From: Parvibaculum sedimenti
GTDB taxonomy: Bacteria > Pseudomonadota > Alphaproteobacteria > Parvibaculales > Parvibaculaceae
Direction of reading: 5' to 3'
NCBI RefSeq assembly: GCF_009184905.1
Contig: NZ_WESC01000007.1
Span: 1 to 64,000, forward strand
Length of the DNA stretch: 64,000 nucleotides
Below, piece by piece: positions 33,022 to 41,973 of this stretch. The position numbers and the translations under genes were made by a program. Within the stretch, counting starts at the first letter, position 1. Every line of letters starts with the position of its first letter. Below the pieces are notes generated by a model. It had not been told where the DNA came from, did no database searches, and saw only the letters and a program-made list of their open reading frames with translations.

Positions 33022-34326
33022 TTAACGTGATTCGCCGTCTTCGATCCGGATCACGAGCGGAGTGCCCGCCACATCTACCAATTTCAACAAATGCGCCAGC
33101 GCCTGGCGCATCGAGCTTTCCTGCGTCTTGTGCGTCACGAAAACGACAGGCTTGCGTCCAGTATCGCCCTCATCGCCTCGCTGCACGATGCGTTCGATCG
33201 ACACGGAGGCATTGGCCAGGGCCCGCGTGATCTCGGCCATGCTGCCCGCGCGATCGACCGCGTTGAACCGCAGGTAGTAAGCGCTTTCGGGCCCGCCCTC
33301 TGCCGCCTTCGCAGGCGCCTTGAGGTGGCTCGTCGGCACGATAAAGGGCGGCATGACGAGGCCGCGCGCAATATCGACCAGATCGGAGAGAACGGCGGAC
33401 GCCGTCGGCCCTTCGCCCGCACCGCGGCCTTCGAGAACCAGAAGCCCGACACGATCGCCGCGAACGGCCACCGCGTTGAATACGCCCGAAACGGCGGCCA
33501 AAGGCGAACCCTCGGCGACCAGTGCCGGATGTACCCGCTGCTCCACGCCGCCATCCGATTTCGTCGCGATAGCCAGCAGTTTGATCTTGTAGCCGAACTC
33601 TTTCGCGAACTTGATATCGGCGGCAGTGATCTTCTCGATGCCTTCGATATTCACGCTGCCGAAATCGACCTCTCGGCCAAAGGCAAGGCTCGCAAGAATC
33701 GCAAGCTTGTGCGCGGCGTCGATACCGCCGACATCGAAGCTCGGATCGGCTTCCGCATAGCCGAGTGCCTGCGCGTCCTTCAGCACATCGGCGAAGTCGC
33801 GACCCGTCGTCTCCATCTCGGTGAGGATGTAGTTGCAGGTGCCGTTGAGAATACCGGTGACGCTTTCGATCTCGTTGGCGGCGAGACCTTCGCGCAGCGC
33901 CTTGATGATCGGAATGCCACCCGCGACCGCCGCTTCATAATTGAGCGCGACGCCCTTGTTCTCCGCCAGCTTCGCCAGCGCGATGCCGTGATGCGCGATC
34001 AGCGCCTTGTTCGCGGTGACGACATGCTTGCCGTTCGCAAGCGCCGTTTCTACCAGCGCGCGCGCCACACCTTCTGCGCCGCCGATGAGCTCGACCACAA
34101 CATCGATGTCATCCGCCGTTGCGAGTTTCAGCGCGTCGTCTTCCCAGCGAGCCGAGCCTATATCGATGCCGCGCGCCTTCGCCTTGTTCCGTGCACTGAC
34201 GGCCACAATGTCGATCGAGCGTCCGGCAGCGGCGGCAAGGAACTCCCGCCGTGCGGCAAGAATCTTGACCACGCCAACCCCGACGGTGCCGAGGCCCGCC
34301 ACACCTATCCTGAGTGGTTTCGTCAC
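33022..34326 (-). CDS. hom: Homoserine dehydrogenase
   Basis: A 434-residue enzyme that reduces aspartate-semialdehyde to homoserine, feeding methionine and threonine synthesis. The NAD(P) Rossmann motif is VAGLGTVGVGVV (about residues 9-20), the catalytic region contains ILNGTCNYILTEME and EADPSFDVGGIDAAHKLAIL, and the C-terminal 80 residues (YYLRFNAVDRAGSMAEITRA on) form an ACT domain, so threonine feedback is likely. It overlaps the aminotransferase gene by four bases. MetY, which uses an O-acyl-homoserine, lies further right at 46369. Confidence 0.95.
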   Translation of the reverse strand: MTKPLRIGVAGLGTVGVGVVKILAARREFLAAAAGRSIDIVAVSARNKAKARGIDIGSARWEDDALKLATADDIDVVVELIGGAEGVARALVETALANGKHVVTANKALIAHHGIALAKLAENKGVALNYEAAVAGGIPIIKALREGLAANEIESVTGILNGTCNYILTEMETTGRDFADVLKDAQALGYAEADPSFDVGGIDAAHKLAILASLAFGREVDFGSVNIEGIEKITAADIKFAKEFGYKIKLLAIATKSDGGVEQRVHPALVAEGSPLAAVSGVFNAVAVRGDRVGLLVLEGRGAGEGPTASAVLSDLVDIARGLVMPPFIVPTSHLKAPAKAAEGGPESAYYLRFNAVDRAGSMAEITRALANASVSIERIVQRGDEGDTGRKPVVFVTHKTQESSMRQALAHLLKLVDVAGTPLVIRIEDGESR

Positions 34327-35588
34327 GGGCGGCTCGCTCTCGTCGAATTGGGGTGCTGGACGATGTTGCTCTTGATGCCCGTCCGATCCTCGTATTCCGC
34401 AATGATCTGGTCGGCGTTCTGCATCATGCGCTTCACATTGCGCGCCGCCTGACGGATGCGCTGCTCGTTCTCGACCAGGCCGATACGCACATGGCCATCG
34501 CCATACTCACCAAAGCCGATGCCCGGCGCGACGGCCATATCGGCCTGCTCGAGCAGCAGCGTCGCGAAGCCCATCGAACCGAGATGCCGGAACTTCTCCG
34601 GGATCGGCGACCAGGCGAACATGCTGGCGGGCGGGCTCGGAATGTTCCAGCCAGCGCGGGCCATGCTGTCCACCAGCACGTCGCGTCGGCCCTTGTAGGT
34701 CTCGCGGATTTCCTCGATGCAATCGGTCGGGCCGTTGAGCGCCGCCGTCGCCGCTACCTGAATGGGGGTGAAGGCGCCATAGTCGAGATAGGACTTCACG
34801 CGGCCAAGCGCATTGATAAGCCGCTCATTGCCGACCGCAAAGCCCATGCGCCAGCCCGGCATGGCGAAGGTCTTGGAGAGCGAGGTGAACTCCACCGCCC
34901 GCTCCTTCGCGCCCGGCACCTGCAGGATCGAGGGCGGCGGGTTGCCGTCGAAATAGATCTCGGAATAGGCGAGATCGGAGATGATGTAGATGTCGTGCTT
35001 CGCCGCGAAGGCGACGACATCGCGATAGAAATCGAGATCGGCCACCTGCGCCGTCGGGTTCGACGGATAGGACACGATCAGCGCCGTCGGCTTCGGCACG
35101 CTGTGGCGCACGCCGCGCTCCAGCATGTCGAAGAAGCCGGACGGGCTCTCGAAAGGCACAGAGCGGATGACCGCACCCGAAATGATGAAGCCGAAGGCGT
35201 GGATCGGATAGCTCGGATTCGGGCAGAGCACGACGTCGCCGGGCGCGGTGATCGCCTGCGCCAGGTTCGCGAGCCCCTCTTTCGAGCCGAGCGTCGCGAT
35301 CACTTCCGTTTCCGGATTGAGCTTCACGCCGAAGCGGCGATCATAATAAGCGGCCTGCGCGCGACGAAGGCCGGGGATGCCGCGCGACGAGGAATAGCGA
35401 TGGGTCTTCGGATCGCGCACCGCCTCGATCAGCTTTTCGACGATATGCGGCGGCGTCGGCATGTCGGGATTGCCCATGCCGAAGTCGATGATGTCCTTGC
35501 CCTCGGCGCGCGCCTTGGCCTTGAGCTTGTTCACGCTCTCGAAGACATAGGGGGGCAGACGCTTTATGCGGTGGAACTCTTCGCTCAT
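34323..35588 (-). CDS. AlaC-like class I aminotransferase
   Basis: A 421-residue PLP-dependent aminotransferase, fold type I. It opens EEFHRIKRLPPYVFESVNKL and IIDFGMGNPDMPTPPHIVEK, has YSSSRGIPGLRRAQAAYYDR, and the PLP lysine is in EFTSLSKTFAMPGWRMGFA (about residue 237). The sequence matches AlaC/YfdZ-type enzymes, often annotated as LL-diaminopimelate aminotransferase; alanine-glutamate or aspartate transamination is plausible. Its overlap with hom supports a role in the aspartate family. The upstream gap of about 215 bases includes a 16-bp perfect palindrome at 35718-35733. Confidence 0.88.
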   Translation of the reverse strand: MSEEFHRIKRLPPYVFESVNKLKAKARAEGKDIIDFGMGNPDMPTPPHIVEKLIEAVRDPKTHRYSSSRGIPGLRRAQAAYYDRRFGVKLNPETEVIATLGSKEGLANLAQAITAPGDVVLCPNPSYPIHAFGFIISGAVIRSVPFESPSGFFDMLERGVRHSVPKPTALIVSYPSNPTAQVADLDFYRDVVAFAAKHDIYIISDLAYSEIYFDGNPPPSILQVPGAKERAVEFTSLSKTFAMPGWRMGFAVGNERLINALGRVKSYLDYGAFTPIQVAATAALNGPTDCIEEIRETYKGRRDVLVDSMARAGWNIPSPPASMFAWSPIPEKFRHLGSMGFATLLLEQADMAVAPGIGFGEYGDGHVRIGLVENEQRIRQAARNVKRMMQNADQIIAEYEDRTGIKSNIVQHPNSTRASRP

Positions 35589-35804
35589 GGCCAGATCCTG
35601 AATTGACGCCGGACATTCACCCTAAAGGGGCAATCCGGGCGCCCTTATAGCTCCAAAGCCCCGGCCGGGCCACGTTCAAATGGCCGGAACCGCAGGCAAA
35701 TCCTTGCGTAACGGACGGGGGCCATATGGCCCCTATCCTGAGGCGGGATTGTGACGCATTCGAAGGAAACGGGGAATAAATGATCCCGTCACCCCTCGGG
35801 AGGC

Positions 35805-36644
35805 CTACTTGCCCCCACCGACCGTCGGCTTGACCTCGACCGGGGTGGTCGGAGCGGCGTTGACCGGCTGTTCGGCATTCGGATCCGGCTTCTGCTCAGC
35901 CGGTTCGGCGGCCGCGGCGGGCGCATCCTTGGCCGGCGGCAGGCCCTTGGCCTCTTCAAGCGTCTTGTGGCCACCGCGTGCCGGCACGGGAATGACACCC
36001 GGCTCGAGAACCAGCGCCTTCGCAGGCGCAGCGGGCTCTGCCGTCGGCGCCATGGTCTCCGGCGCAGGCAAGGCTGGAGGCGTCGTCGGTGCGGGCGACG
36101 TCTTGGCTGGCGTCGCGGCGGCAGGTGCAGGCGCCTTCACGACGACGGGCGCCGCCACCGGGGCAGGAGCTTTCACCGGAGCCTTCACGGGCACAGGGGC
36201 AGCCTTCGCCGCCGGCGTGGGCGCAGGCGCAGGCGCAGGAATTGGAGCGGGTGCCTTGGCCGGCACCGCGACGGCAGGCGCCGTCACTGGCGAGGCGGCA
36301 GGTGCTGCGGGCTGCGGTGCAGTCGAGCCGGTACGCAGATTGCTGTCCGTCTGCTGCGCTGCCGCACGGTCGGCGGCCAGGCTTTTGGCAATGTCTTCCT
36401 GCTGCTGCCTGGAGGTCGCGGCGGGCGCTTTGGTCGGAACATTGGCCAGATCGGGGAAGCTGTCGGCGCCCGGCTGAGCCGCCGCGGGCTTGGATTCGCC
36501 GTAGACGGAGGCGGGCTTGGCGTCATCCGGAATCGCGGAGCATCCGGCAAGGGCCGCCGCAACGAGAGCCGCGCTCCCGGCCTGCGTCAGAAACGCCCCG
36601 AGAGTGCCGTTGCGTAATCCGCCGTTCCAACCATGCCGGGACAT
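35805..36644 (-). CDS. Ala/Pro-rich lipoprotein
   Basis: A 279-residue exported protein. The N terminus carries a signal with a lipobox ALAGC (Cys near residue 34), so a diacyl-anchored lipoprotein is predicted. A short conserved-looking block FPDLANVPTKAP follows (about residues 63-74), with DIAKSLAADRAAAQQ after it. Residues 105-205 are low-complexity Pro/Ala/Lys/Val repeats of the APAP and KAPAP type, probably an extended periplasmic spacer. A final segment GVIPVPARGGHKTLEEAKGL ends it. No function is known to me. It is divergent from phaC with about 220 bases between. Confidence 0.72.
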   Translation of the reverse strand: MSRHGWNGGLRNGTLGAFLTQAGSAALVAAALAGCSAIPDDAKPASVYGESKPAAAQPGADSFPDLANVPTKAPAATSRQQQEDIAKSLAADRAAAQQTDSNLRTGSTAPQPAAPAASPVTAPAVAVPAKAPAPIPAPAPAPTPAAKAAPVPVKAPVKAPAPVAAPVVVKAPAPAAATPAKTSPAPTTPPALPAPETMAPTAEPAAPAKALVLEPGVIPVPARGGHKTLEEAKGLPPAKDAPAAAAEPAEQKPDPNAEQPVNAAPTTPVEVKPTVGGGK

Positions 36645-36868
36645 TCATGTAGCTCCTTGACCGCTTTTGGATGCCCTACCCAGGTCCACGACGAGCCAAA
36701 AGGTGTCGCGCTGCCCCTAGGCGAGCGTCGCCAACCGTATAGTATAAGAACGAAACAAAAAACCGTTTGTCGCAGGATCGAAAACCGGCCTCAATTGTCT
36801 TAATGAGCCGCGGCCTGTCGGAAACAGGCTTCAAGAAAATGTCGCGCCCCGGCGCGAAGATCGTTGGC

Positions 36869-38773
36869 ATGACACAAAAGACGACAACGAAAACAAAGCC
36901 GAAGCGCACCAGGACCCCGAAACCCGATCTTCCGCCCGAGCCGGAGGCGTCGGCCAACACCGCTAAAACGGAGGCGGCGGCCGATCAGTCGCCCTACCCG
37001 GTTCCCGACATGGGTGCGCTGGCGGTCAACCTGATCAAGGCAGCGACTCTCGGCCAGAAGGCGGCGCGACTCATGGCCACGAGCGAAGGCCGCAGCGCAG
37101 CCGAATCGACCATGCTGGACGTGCGCCGCATCGGCAAGACCATGCTCGATGTCGCGAGCAGCTATGTGCGCGATCCGGCGCGGCTGGTCGAATCCCAGAT
37201 ACAGCTGTGGAACGGCTATATCGGTCTCTTTCAGACGGCCACCAAGCGCTTCCTTGGCGAAGAAACGAAGCCCGTCGTCGAGCCCGCGCGCTCCGACAAG
37301 CGCTTCAAGGACCCGGAGTGGCAGAACAATCTCGTCTTCGATCTGTTGAAGCAGTCCTACCTCATCGCCAGCCAATGGCTGGCGCAGCAGGTTCAGGCAA
37401 CGCAGGGCATCGACGCGCATACGCGCAAGAAGGCCGACTTCTACGTTCGTCAGTTCGCCAACGCCTTCTCGCCCTCGAACTTCCTGCTGACCAATCCGGA
37501 AGTGCTGCGCACGACGCTCGCCACCAATGGCGAGAATCTCGTGCAGGGCATGCAGCATCTGCTGGAAGACGTGGAGCGCGGAAACGGCAAGCTGCAAATT
37601 CAGCAGACGGACATGAAGGCCTTCCGCCTCGGTGAGAATATCGCGCTGACGCCGGGCAAGGTCGTCTACCAGAACGACCTCATCCAGCTCCTGCAATATG
37701 AGCCGACCACCGACAAGGTTCACAAGCGGCCTCTGCTGATCTTCCCGCCCTGGATCAACAAATATTATATCCTTGATCTCACGCCCGAAAAATCCTTCGT
37801 CAAATGGGCCGTGGCACAGGGTTTCACCGTCTTCGTGGTGAGCTGGGTCAATCCCGATGCACAGCTCGCGATGAAGAGCTTCGAAAGCTACATGTTCGAT
37901 GGCGTCTACGACGCGCTCGACGCGGTGGAAAAGGCGACCGGCGAAAAGGAAGTCAACGCCATCGGCTATTGCATCGGCGGCACGCTACTCGCATCGAGCC
38001 TCGCGCATATGGCGTCGAAGGGCGACAAGCGCATCAAGTCCGCAACCTTCTTCGCGACGCAGGTCGACTTCACCGAAGCGGGCGATCTTCAGGTCTTCAT
38101 CGACGAGGAACAGATATCCGAGGTCGAGCAGCAGATGGAAGCGCATGGTGGCGTGCTCGAAGGCTCGGCTATGGCCTCGACCTTCAATATGCTGCGTTCG
38201 AACGAACTGATCTGGTCCTACGTGGTCAACAACTACCTGCTCGGCCGCGAGCCCGTGCCCTTCGATCTGCTCTACTGGAACGCCGATGCGACGCGCATGC
38301 CGGCGAAGATGCACATCTTCTATCTGCGCGAATGCTATCTGCGGAACAACCTCGCGGAAGGCAGGATGGAGCTTGGCGGCGTGAATCTCGATCTCTCCAA
38401 GGTCACGATCCCCGTCTACCTCCAGTCGAGCCGCGAGGACCACATCGCGCCCTATAATTCCGTCTACAAGGCGACGCGGCTTTTCAGCGGCCCCGTAAAG
38501 TTCATCATCGCCGGGTCCGGCCATATCGCAGGCGTCATCAATCCGCCTACGGCGCAAAAATACCAGTACTGGACCAATGACGAGCGCCCCGCAACGCCAG
38601 ATGCGTGGCTCGCAGGCGCGACGGAAACGGCCGGCTCCTGGTGGCCTGACTGGCACAAATGGATCAAGGAGACGGCGGGCGATCACGTTCCCGCTCGCGT
38701 TCCCGGCGACCGGGGACTCCCCGTGCTGGAAAACGCACCTGGCTCCTATGTGATGGTCAAATCGGACGAATAG
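36869..38773 (+). CDS. phaC: Class I polyhydroxyalkanoate synthase
   Basis: A 634-residue class I PHA synthase, polymerising (R)-3-hydroxyacyl-CoA on granules. The lipase-like box GYCIGGT holds the nucleophile Cys368 in this numbering; the Asp is in SSREDHIAPY and the His in GSGHIAGVINPP. The PhaC N-terminal domain includes FYVRQFANAFSPSNFLLTNP. A basic, Lys/Pro-rich N-terminal extension precedes it. In-frame ATGs at 36839 and 36803 are also possible and none has a strong Shine-Dalgarno. No phaA, phaB or phasin gene is adjacent. Confidence 0.94.
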   Translation: MTQKTTTKTKPKRTRTPKPDLPPEPEASANTAKTEAAADQSPYPVPDMGALAVNLIKAATLGQKAARLMATSEGRSAAESTMLDVRRIGKTMLDVASSYVRDPARLVESQIQLWNGYIGLFQTATKRFLGEETKPVVEPARSDKRFKDPEWQNNLVFDLLKQSYLIASQWLAQQVQATQGIDAHTRKKADFYVRQFANAFSPSNFLLTNPEVLRTTLATNGENLVQGMQHLLEDVERGNGKLQIQQTDMKAFRLGENIALTPGKVVYQNDLIQLLQYEPTTDKVHKRPLLIFPPWINKYYILDLTPEKSFVKWAVAQGFTVFVVSWVNPDAQLAMKSFESYMFDGVYDALDAVEKATGEKEVNAIGYCIGGTLLASSLAHMASKGDKRIKSATFFATQVDFTEAGDLQVFIDEEQISEVEQQMEAHGGVLEGSAMASTFNMLRSNELIWSYVVNNYLLGREPVPFDLLYWNADATRMPAKMHIFYLRECYLRNNLAEGRMELGGVNLDLSKVTIPVYLQSSREDHIAPYNSVYKATRLFSGPVKFIIAGSGHIAGVINPPTAQKYQYWTNDERPATPDAWLAGATETAGSWWPDWHKWIKETAGDHVPARVPGDRGLPVLENAPGSYVMVKSDE

Positions 38774-38958
38774 GTGTCCGGCCTTCCGCGATCACTTCCC
38801 TGACATCGCCCTCGATCGTCGCACAGATGGCATCGAGCCTGATCTATTGCCTCGGTCGAGCGCTCGCCGGATTCCCGCAGGCCCCACTTCGAAAATAGCA
38901 ACTGTCGTCAAGGCGATACGCCAGCTAGCTTTGTGCAAATTAAAGCCGGAGGCCCGTC

Positions 38959-39801
38959 CTGTCCCTTTCCATCACGCTCCTCGTCCTTCTCGCCGCATTG
39001 CTTCATGCCGTCTGGAACGCACTCCTGAAGTCGAATGCCGATCGGCTGTCGATGATGGCTTTCGTCGCCGGCAGCGGCAGTCTGATGATGGTGCCGCTGC
39101 TCTTCTTCACGCCGGTGCCGAGCTGGGAGGTCTGGAAGATCATCCTGCTCTCGCTGGCGCTCCATACCGGCTACAAGGTCTTCCTCATCAAGGCCTATAC
39201 GCATGGAGATTTCGGGCAGGTTTATCCGCTGGCGCGCGGCTTCGCTCCGGCCATTGTCACGCTGGTCGGATTCCTCTTCCTGAACGAAGACCTGCCGGCC
39301 ACGGCCACGATCGGCATCGTCCTCATTCTCGCGGGCGTCGTCAGCCTCGCCTGGCGCTCGAAGAACGGCACACAGACCCCGACCAATCCGCATGCGATCT
39401 TCTACGCCCTCGGCACATCGCTCTTCATCGCCAGCTACACACTCAATGACGGGCTCGGTGGTCGCACCGCGCCGACCCCGAGCGATTACGTCATCTGGCT
39501 CTTCGCGCTCGACGGCATCAGCATCGTCGCCATCGCGCTCTGGCGGCGCGGGCCCGCCCTGCTCCGGCCGCAACGTGCCTGGGCCTATGGCGCCGCCGGC
39601 GGCGTGGCTTCTACCGCCGCCTACTGGATCGTCATCTGGGCGATGTCGGTGACGCCGCTCGGTCCTGTCGCGGCGTTGCGCGAAACGAGCGTCGTTTTCG
39701 GTGCGCTGATCTCCGGCTTCATCCTCAAGGAAGGTCTCGGCTGGCGCGCGGTCATTGCCGCGGCGACAGTCGCGGCTGGCGTCATCCTGCTGAAACTCTG
39801 A
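38959..39801 (+). CDS. EamA/DMT-family permease with probable CTG start
   Basis: A 280-residue inner-membrane transporter of the drug/metabolite superfamily, two EamA repeats of five helices. The first repeat ends with FLNEDLPATATIGIVLILAG and the second with ISGFILKEGLGWRAVIAAAT, both family hallmarks. The only ordinary start codon in frame is TTG at 38998, which would cut into the first helix. A CTG at 38959 lies six bases after a GGAGG box and gives the expected N terminus (SLSITLLVLLAALLHAVWNA). An in-frame stop at 38941 rules out anything longer. The substrate is unknown. Confidence 0.82.
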   Translation: MSLSITLLVLLAALLHAVWNALLKSNADRLSMMAFVAGSGSLMMVPLLFFTPVPSWEVWKIILLSLALHTGYKVFLIKAYTHGDFGQVYPLARGFAPAIVTLVGFLFLNEDLPATATIGIVLILAGVVSLAWRSKNGTQTPTNPHAIFYALGTSLFIASYTLNDGLGGRTAPTPSDYVIWLFALDGISIVAIALWRRGPALLRPQRAWAYGAAGGVASTAAYWIVIWAMSVTPLGPVAALRETSVVFGALISGFILKEGLGWRAVIAAATVAAGVILLKL

Positions 39802-39806
39802 CGCTC

Positions 39807-40367
39807 CTATTCCGTGTCGTCGAAAAGGCCAGTGGGCAATCCGTCGATGCTCACCATGTTCTTTTCGCGGCGATAGGCATCAAGGCCCTCTTCGCCCTTG
39901 CCCTCGGCCCATCGCGTCAGGCCGGGACGCTCTTCCTGATATTCGAAATGCGGAACCGCATAGCCGCAAGACGTCTGCACCATGCCGATGTCGAGCATGA
40001 CCATCTGTCGCGCGCCGGCGGGTTCGACGCCGCCGAACTCCGCCGCCAGCAATCGCGCATATTCCTCGCTGCCGCGCCGCACGACGCGCCCACGCCCATA
40101 AAGACGCAGGATCATCGGCGCGCCCTCGAAGGCGCAGAACATGATCGTCAGCCGCCCATCCGCCTTGAGATGCGCCGCCGTTTCACTGCCGCTGCCGGTG
40201 TGGTCAAGATAGACGGCGCTGTTCGGCCCGAGCACCCGCAGCGCATCGAGCCCCTTGGGCGAGAGGTTGACGCGGCTCTCCGCCGTCGCCGAAGCGACGA
40301 AGAAAATATGCTGGCGTTCGATGAACGCGCGCAGGTTCGGTTCGATGGACGCAAACTGCTTGGCCAT
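39807..40367 (-). CDS. Pyridoxamine-5'-phosphate-oxidase-like flavin protein
   Basis: A 186-residue protein of the split-barrel PNPOx-like family. It begins ASIEPNLRAFIERQHIFFVA and has NLSPKGLDALRVLGPNSAVY (about residues 34-53) and GRLTIMFCAFEGAPMILRLY (about 71-90), the FMN-binding strands of this group. The C-terminal part (CGYAVPHFEYQEERPGL) is common in subfamily members annotated as pyridoxamine oxidase-related. True PdxH function is unlikely because the substrate-binding residues of PdxH are not apparent. It ends six bases after the EamA gene stop on the opposite strand and lies four bases downstream of argC. Confidence 0.82.
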   Translation of the reverse strand: MAKQFASIEPNLRAFIERQHIFFVASATAESRVNLSPKGLDALRVLGPNSAVYLDHTGSGSETAAHLKADGRLTIMFCAFEGAPMILRLYGRGRVVRRGSEEYARLLAAEFGGVEPAGARQMVMLDIGMVQTSCGYAVPHFEYQEERPGLTRWAEGKGEEGLDAYRREKNMVSIDGLPTGLFDDTE

Positions 40368-40370
40368 GGC

Positions 40371-41330
40371 CTACCCCTGAAGATTGACGCCCAGTCCCTC
40401 GTCCAGTCCGAGCATGATGTTAAGGCACTGCACAGCCTGGGCCGAAGCGCCCTTGCCGAGATTGTCGAGCAGCGCCACGAGTCGCGCCTGCTTCCGCTCT
40501 TCATTGCCGAAGACGAAGAGCTTCAACTCGTTCGTGCCGTTGAGGCCTTCCGGGTCGAGCGTCTTCAGCGCTGCGGCTTCGTCGAGCGACGCCACCGAAA
40601 CGAAGCGTTCGCCCGCGTAGGAATCGGCAATCGTCTCATGGACGCGCTTGACCGTGGCGCCGCCGGGCAGCGCCCAGAGTTGCAGCGGCACCTCGACAAT
40701 CATGCCTTGCGCGTAGCGGCCTACCGCGGGCGCGAAAAGCGGCCTGTGGTTCAGCCCGCCATTCACACGGATTTCCTCGACATGCTTGTGCTCAAGGCCC
40801 ATCGCATAAATACGGTACGGCACTTCCGTGTAGTTCGGCGCGGCCTTGTCCTCGAACTCTGCAATCATCTGCTTGCCGCCGCCCGAATAGCCGGAGATCG
40901 CATTGATCGTCACCGGCCAGTCGGCGGGAAGAATGTTCGCGCTCACCAGCGGCCGGATCAGCGAGATCGCACCGGTCGGATAGCAGCCGGGATTGGTCAC
41001 GCGCTTCGCGCCCGCGATTTCTCTCCGCTGCGTCTTGCTCATTTCAGGCAAGCCATAGACCCAGCCCGGCGAGGTCCGATGCGCGCTCGACGCGTCGATG
41101 ACGCGCACGGACGGATTTTCGATGAGCGCCGCCGCTTCCTTCGCCGCATCGTCCGGCAGGCAAAGGATCACGATGTCGGCGGAGTTCAGCGCCTCTTTCC
41201 GGGCGGCCGCATCCTTGCGCTTCTCGTCGCTCAGGCGAATGAATTCGAGGTCGCCCCGCTTCTCGAGCCGCGCCCTGATCTGGAGACCGGTGGTCCCCGC
41301 CTCGCCGTCGATGAAAATCTGCGTGGGCAA
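40371..41330 (-). CDS. argC: N-acetyl-gamma-glutamyl-phosphate reductase (TTG start)
   Basis: A 319-residue type 2 ArgC, reducing N-acetylglutamyl phosphate in arginine synthesis. It opens with IFIDGEAGTTGLQIRARLEK, the type 2 signature of the NADP site, and the catalytic Cys lies in VTNPGCYPTGAISLI (near residue 114). The best start is TTG 41330: a GGAGGA box lies six to seven bases upstream and the encoded N terminus (MPTQIFIDG) matches the family. In-frame ATGs at 41351 and 41372 would read through the palindromic repeat and lack such a site. Confidence 0.92.
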   Translation of the reverse strand: MPTQIFIDGEAGTTGLQIRARLEKRGDLEFIRLSDEKRKDAAARKEALNSADIVILCLPDDAAKEAAALIENPSVRVIDASSAHRTSPGWVYGLPEMSKTQRREIAGAKRVTNPGCYPTGAISLIRPLVSANILPADWPVTINAISGYSGGGKQMIAEFEDKAAPNYTEVPYRIYAMGLEHKHVEEIRVNGGLNHRPLFAPAVGRYAQGMIVEVPLQLWALPGGATVKRVHETIADSYAGERFVSVASLDEAAALKTLDPEGLNGTNELKLFVFGNEERKQARLVALLDNLGKGASAQAVQCLNIMLGLDEGLGVNLQG

Positions 41331-41345
41331 AGCAATTCCTCCAAC

Positions 41346-41432
41346 CGTCATGCCCGGGCTTGTCCCTGGCATCCAGGGCCGCGCTCTCGGGGCGTGTAGT
41401 TCTGGATTGCCGGGTCAAGCCCGGCAATGACG
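41346..41432. repeat. Intergenic palindromic element in the argC leader
   Basis: Two arms, 41346-41376 and 41402-41432, are imperfect inverted copies of about 31 bases; each begins CGTCAT when read inward and ends ATCCAG. Core words CCGGGCTTG and its inverse CAAGCCCGG are shared. A 25-base spacer separates the arms. This resembles widespread alphaproteobacterial intergenic palindromes of the CGTCATTGCCGGGCTTG type. It could form a long hairpin in the argC transcript. Confidence 0.8.
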
Positions 41433-41442
41433 AAACAGGCAA

Positions 41443-41478
41443 ACAAAAAGGGCGCCTCGGAGATACCGAAGCGCCCTT
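41443..41478 (-). terminator. Rho-independent terminator after rpsI
   Basis: On the minus strand AAGGGCGC, then TTCGG, a TATCT loop, CCGAG and GCGCCCTT form a GC-rich hairpin with one bulged pair, followed by TTTTG TTTG. It sits about 22 bases after the rpsI stop and ends the rplM-rpsI transcript. Confidence 0.88.
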
Positions 41479-41499
41479 GATCGTAACCGCGAAAAGCGA

Positions 41500-41973
41500 T
41501 CAGCGCTTCGAGAACTGGAAGCTGCGGCGGGCCTTGGCCTTGCCGTACTTCTTACGCTCGACCACACGGCTGTCGCGCGTCAGGAAGCCGTCCTTCTTAA
41601 GCACAGCGCGAAGCGCCGGCTCAAAGTAGGTCAGCGCGCGAGAGATGCCATGACGGATCGCACCGGCCTGGCCGGAAAGACCGCCGCCGATAACCGTCGC
41701 GGTGATGTCGTACTGCTTCTCGCGCTGAGCGGTGACGAGCGGCTGGTTCAGGATCATGCGGAGAACGGGACGCGCGAAGTAGCGGTCCAGCTCACGGCCG
41801 TTGATCACGATCTTGCCGGAGCCCGGCTTGATCCAGACGCGAGCGACCGCGTTCTTGCGCTTGCCGGTGGCGTAGGCGCGGCCGAACTTGTCAATCTTCG
41901 GCTGGCGAACCTCGGGAGCCTCGGCTGCGATCGCGTCCTTCAGATCCTCGAGCGAATGGGTCTCTTGCGCCAT
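41500..41973 (-). CDS. rpsI: Ribosomal protein S9
   Basis: A 157-residue S9 of the small subunit. The core begins [20 protein letters not shown] (about residues 29-48) and includes [19 protein letters not shown] near 96-114. The C terminus RRSFQFSKR ends in the basic tail that reaches the P-site tRNA. The first 28 residues are an acidic extension typical of Alphaproteobacteria. It shares bases with the rplM stop (TAATG), the usual coupled arrangement. Confidence 0.97.
   Translation of the reverse strand: MAQETHSLEDLKDAIAAEAPEVRQPKIDKFGRAYATGKRKNAVARVWIKPGSGKIVINGRELDRYFARPVLRMILNQPLVTAQREKQYDITATVIGGGLSGQAGAIRHGISRALTYFEPALRAVLKKDGFLTRDSRVVERKKYGKAKARRSFQFSKR

Noticed and set aside
35805-36644. 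Pro/Ala repeats as a tandem DNA repeat or CRISPR-like array
   Set aside because: The repeats are short, irregular and in frame within a lipoprotein gene; no fixed repeat-spacer pattern. No CRISPR array was seen anywhere in the window.
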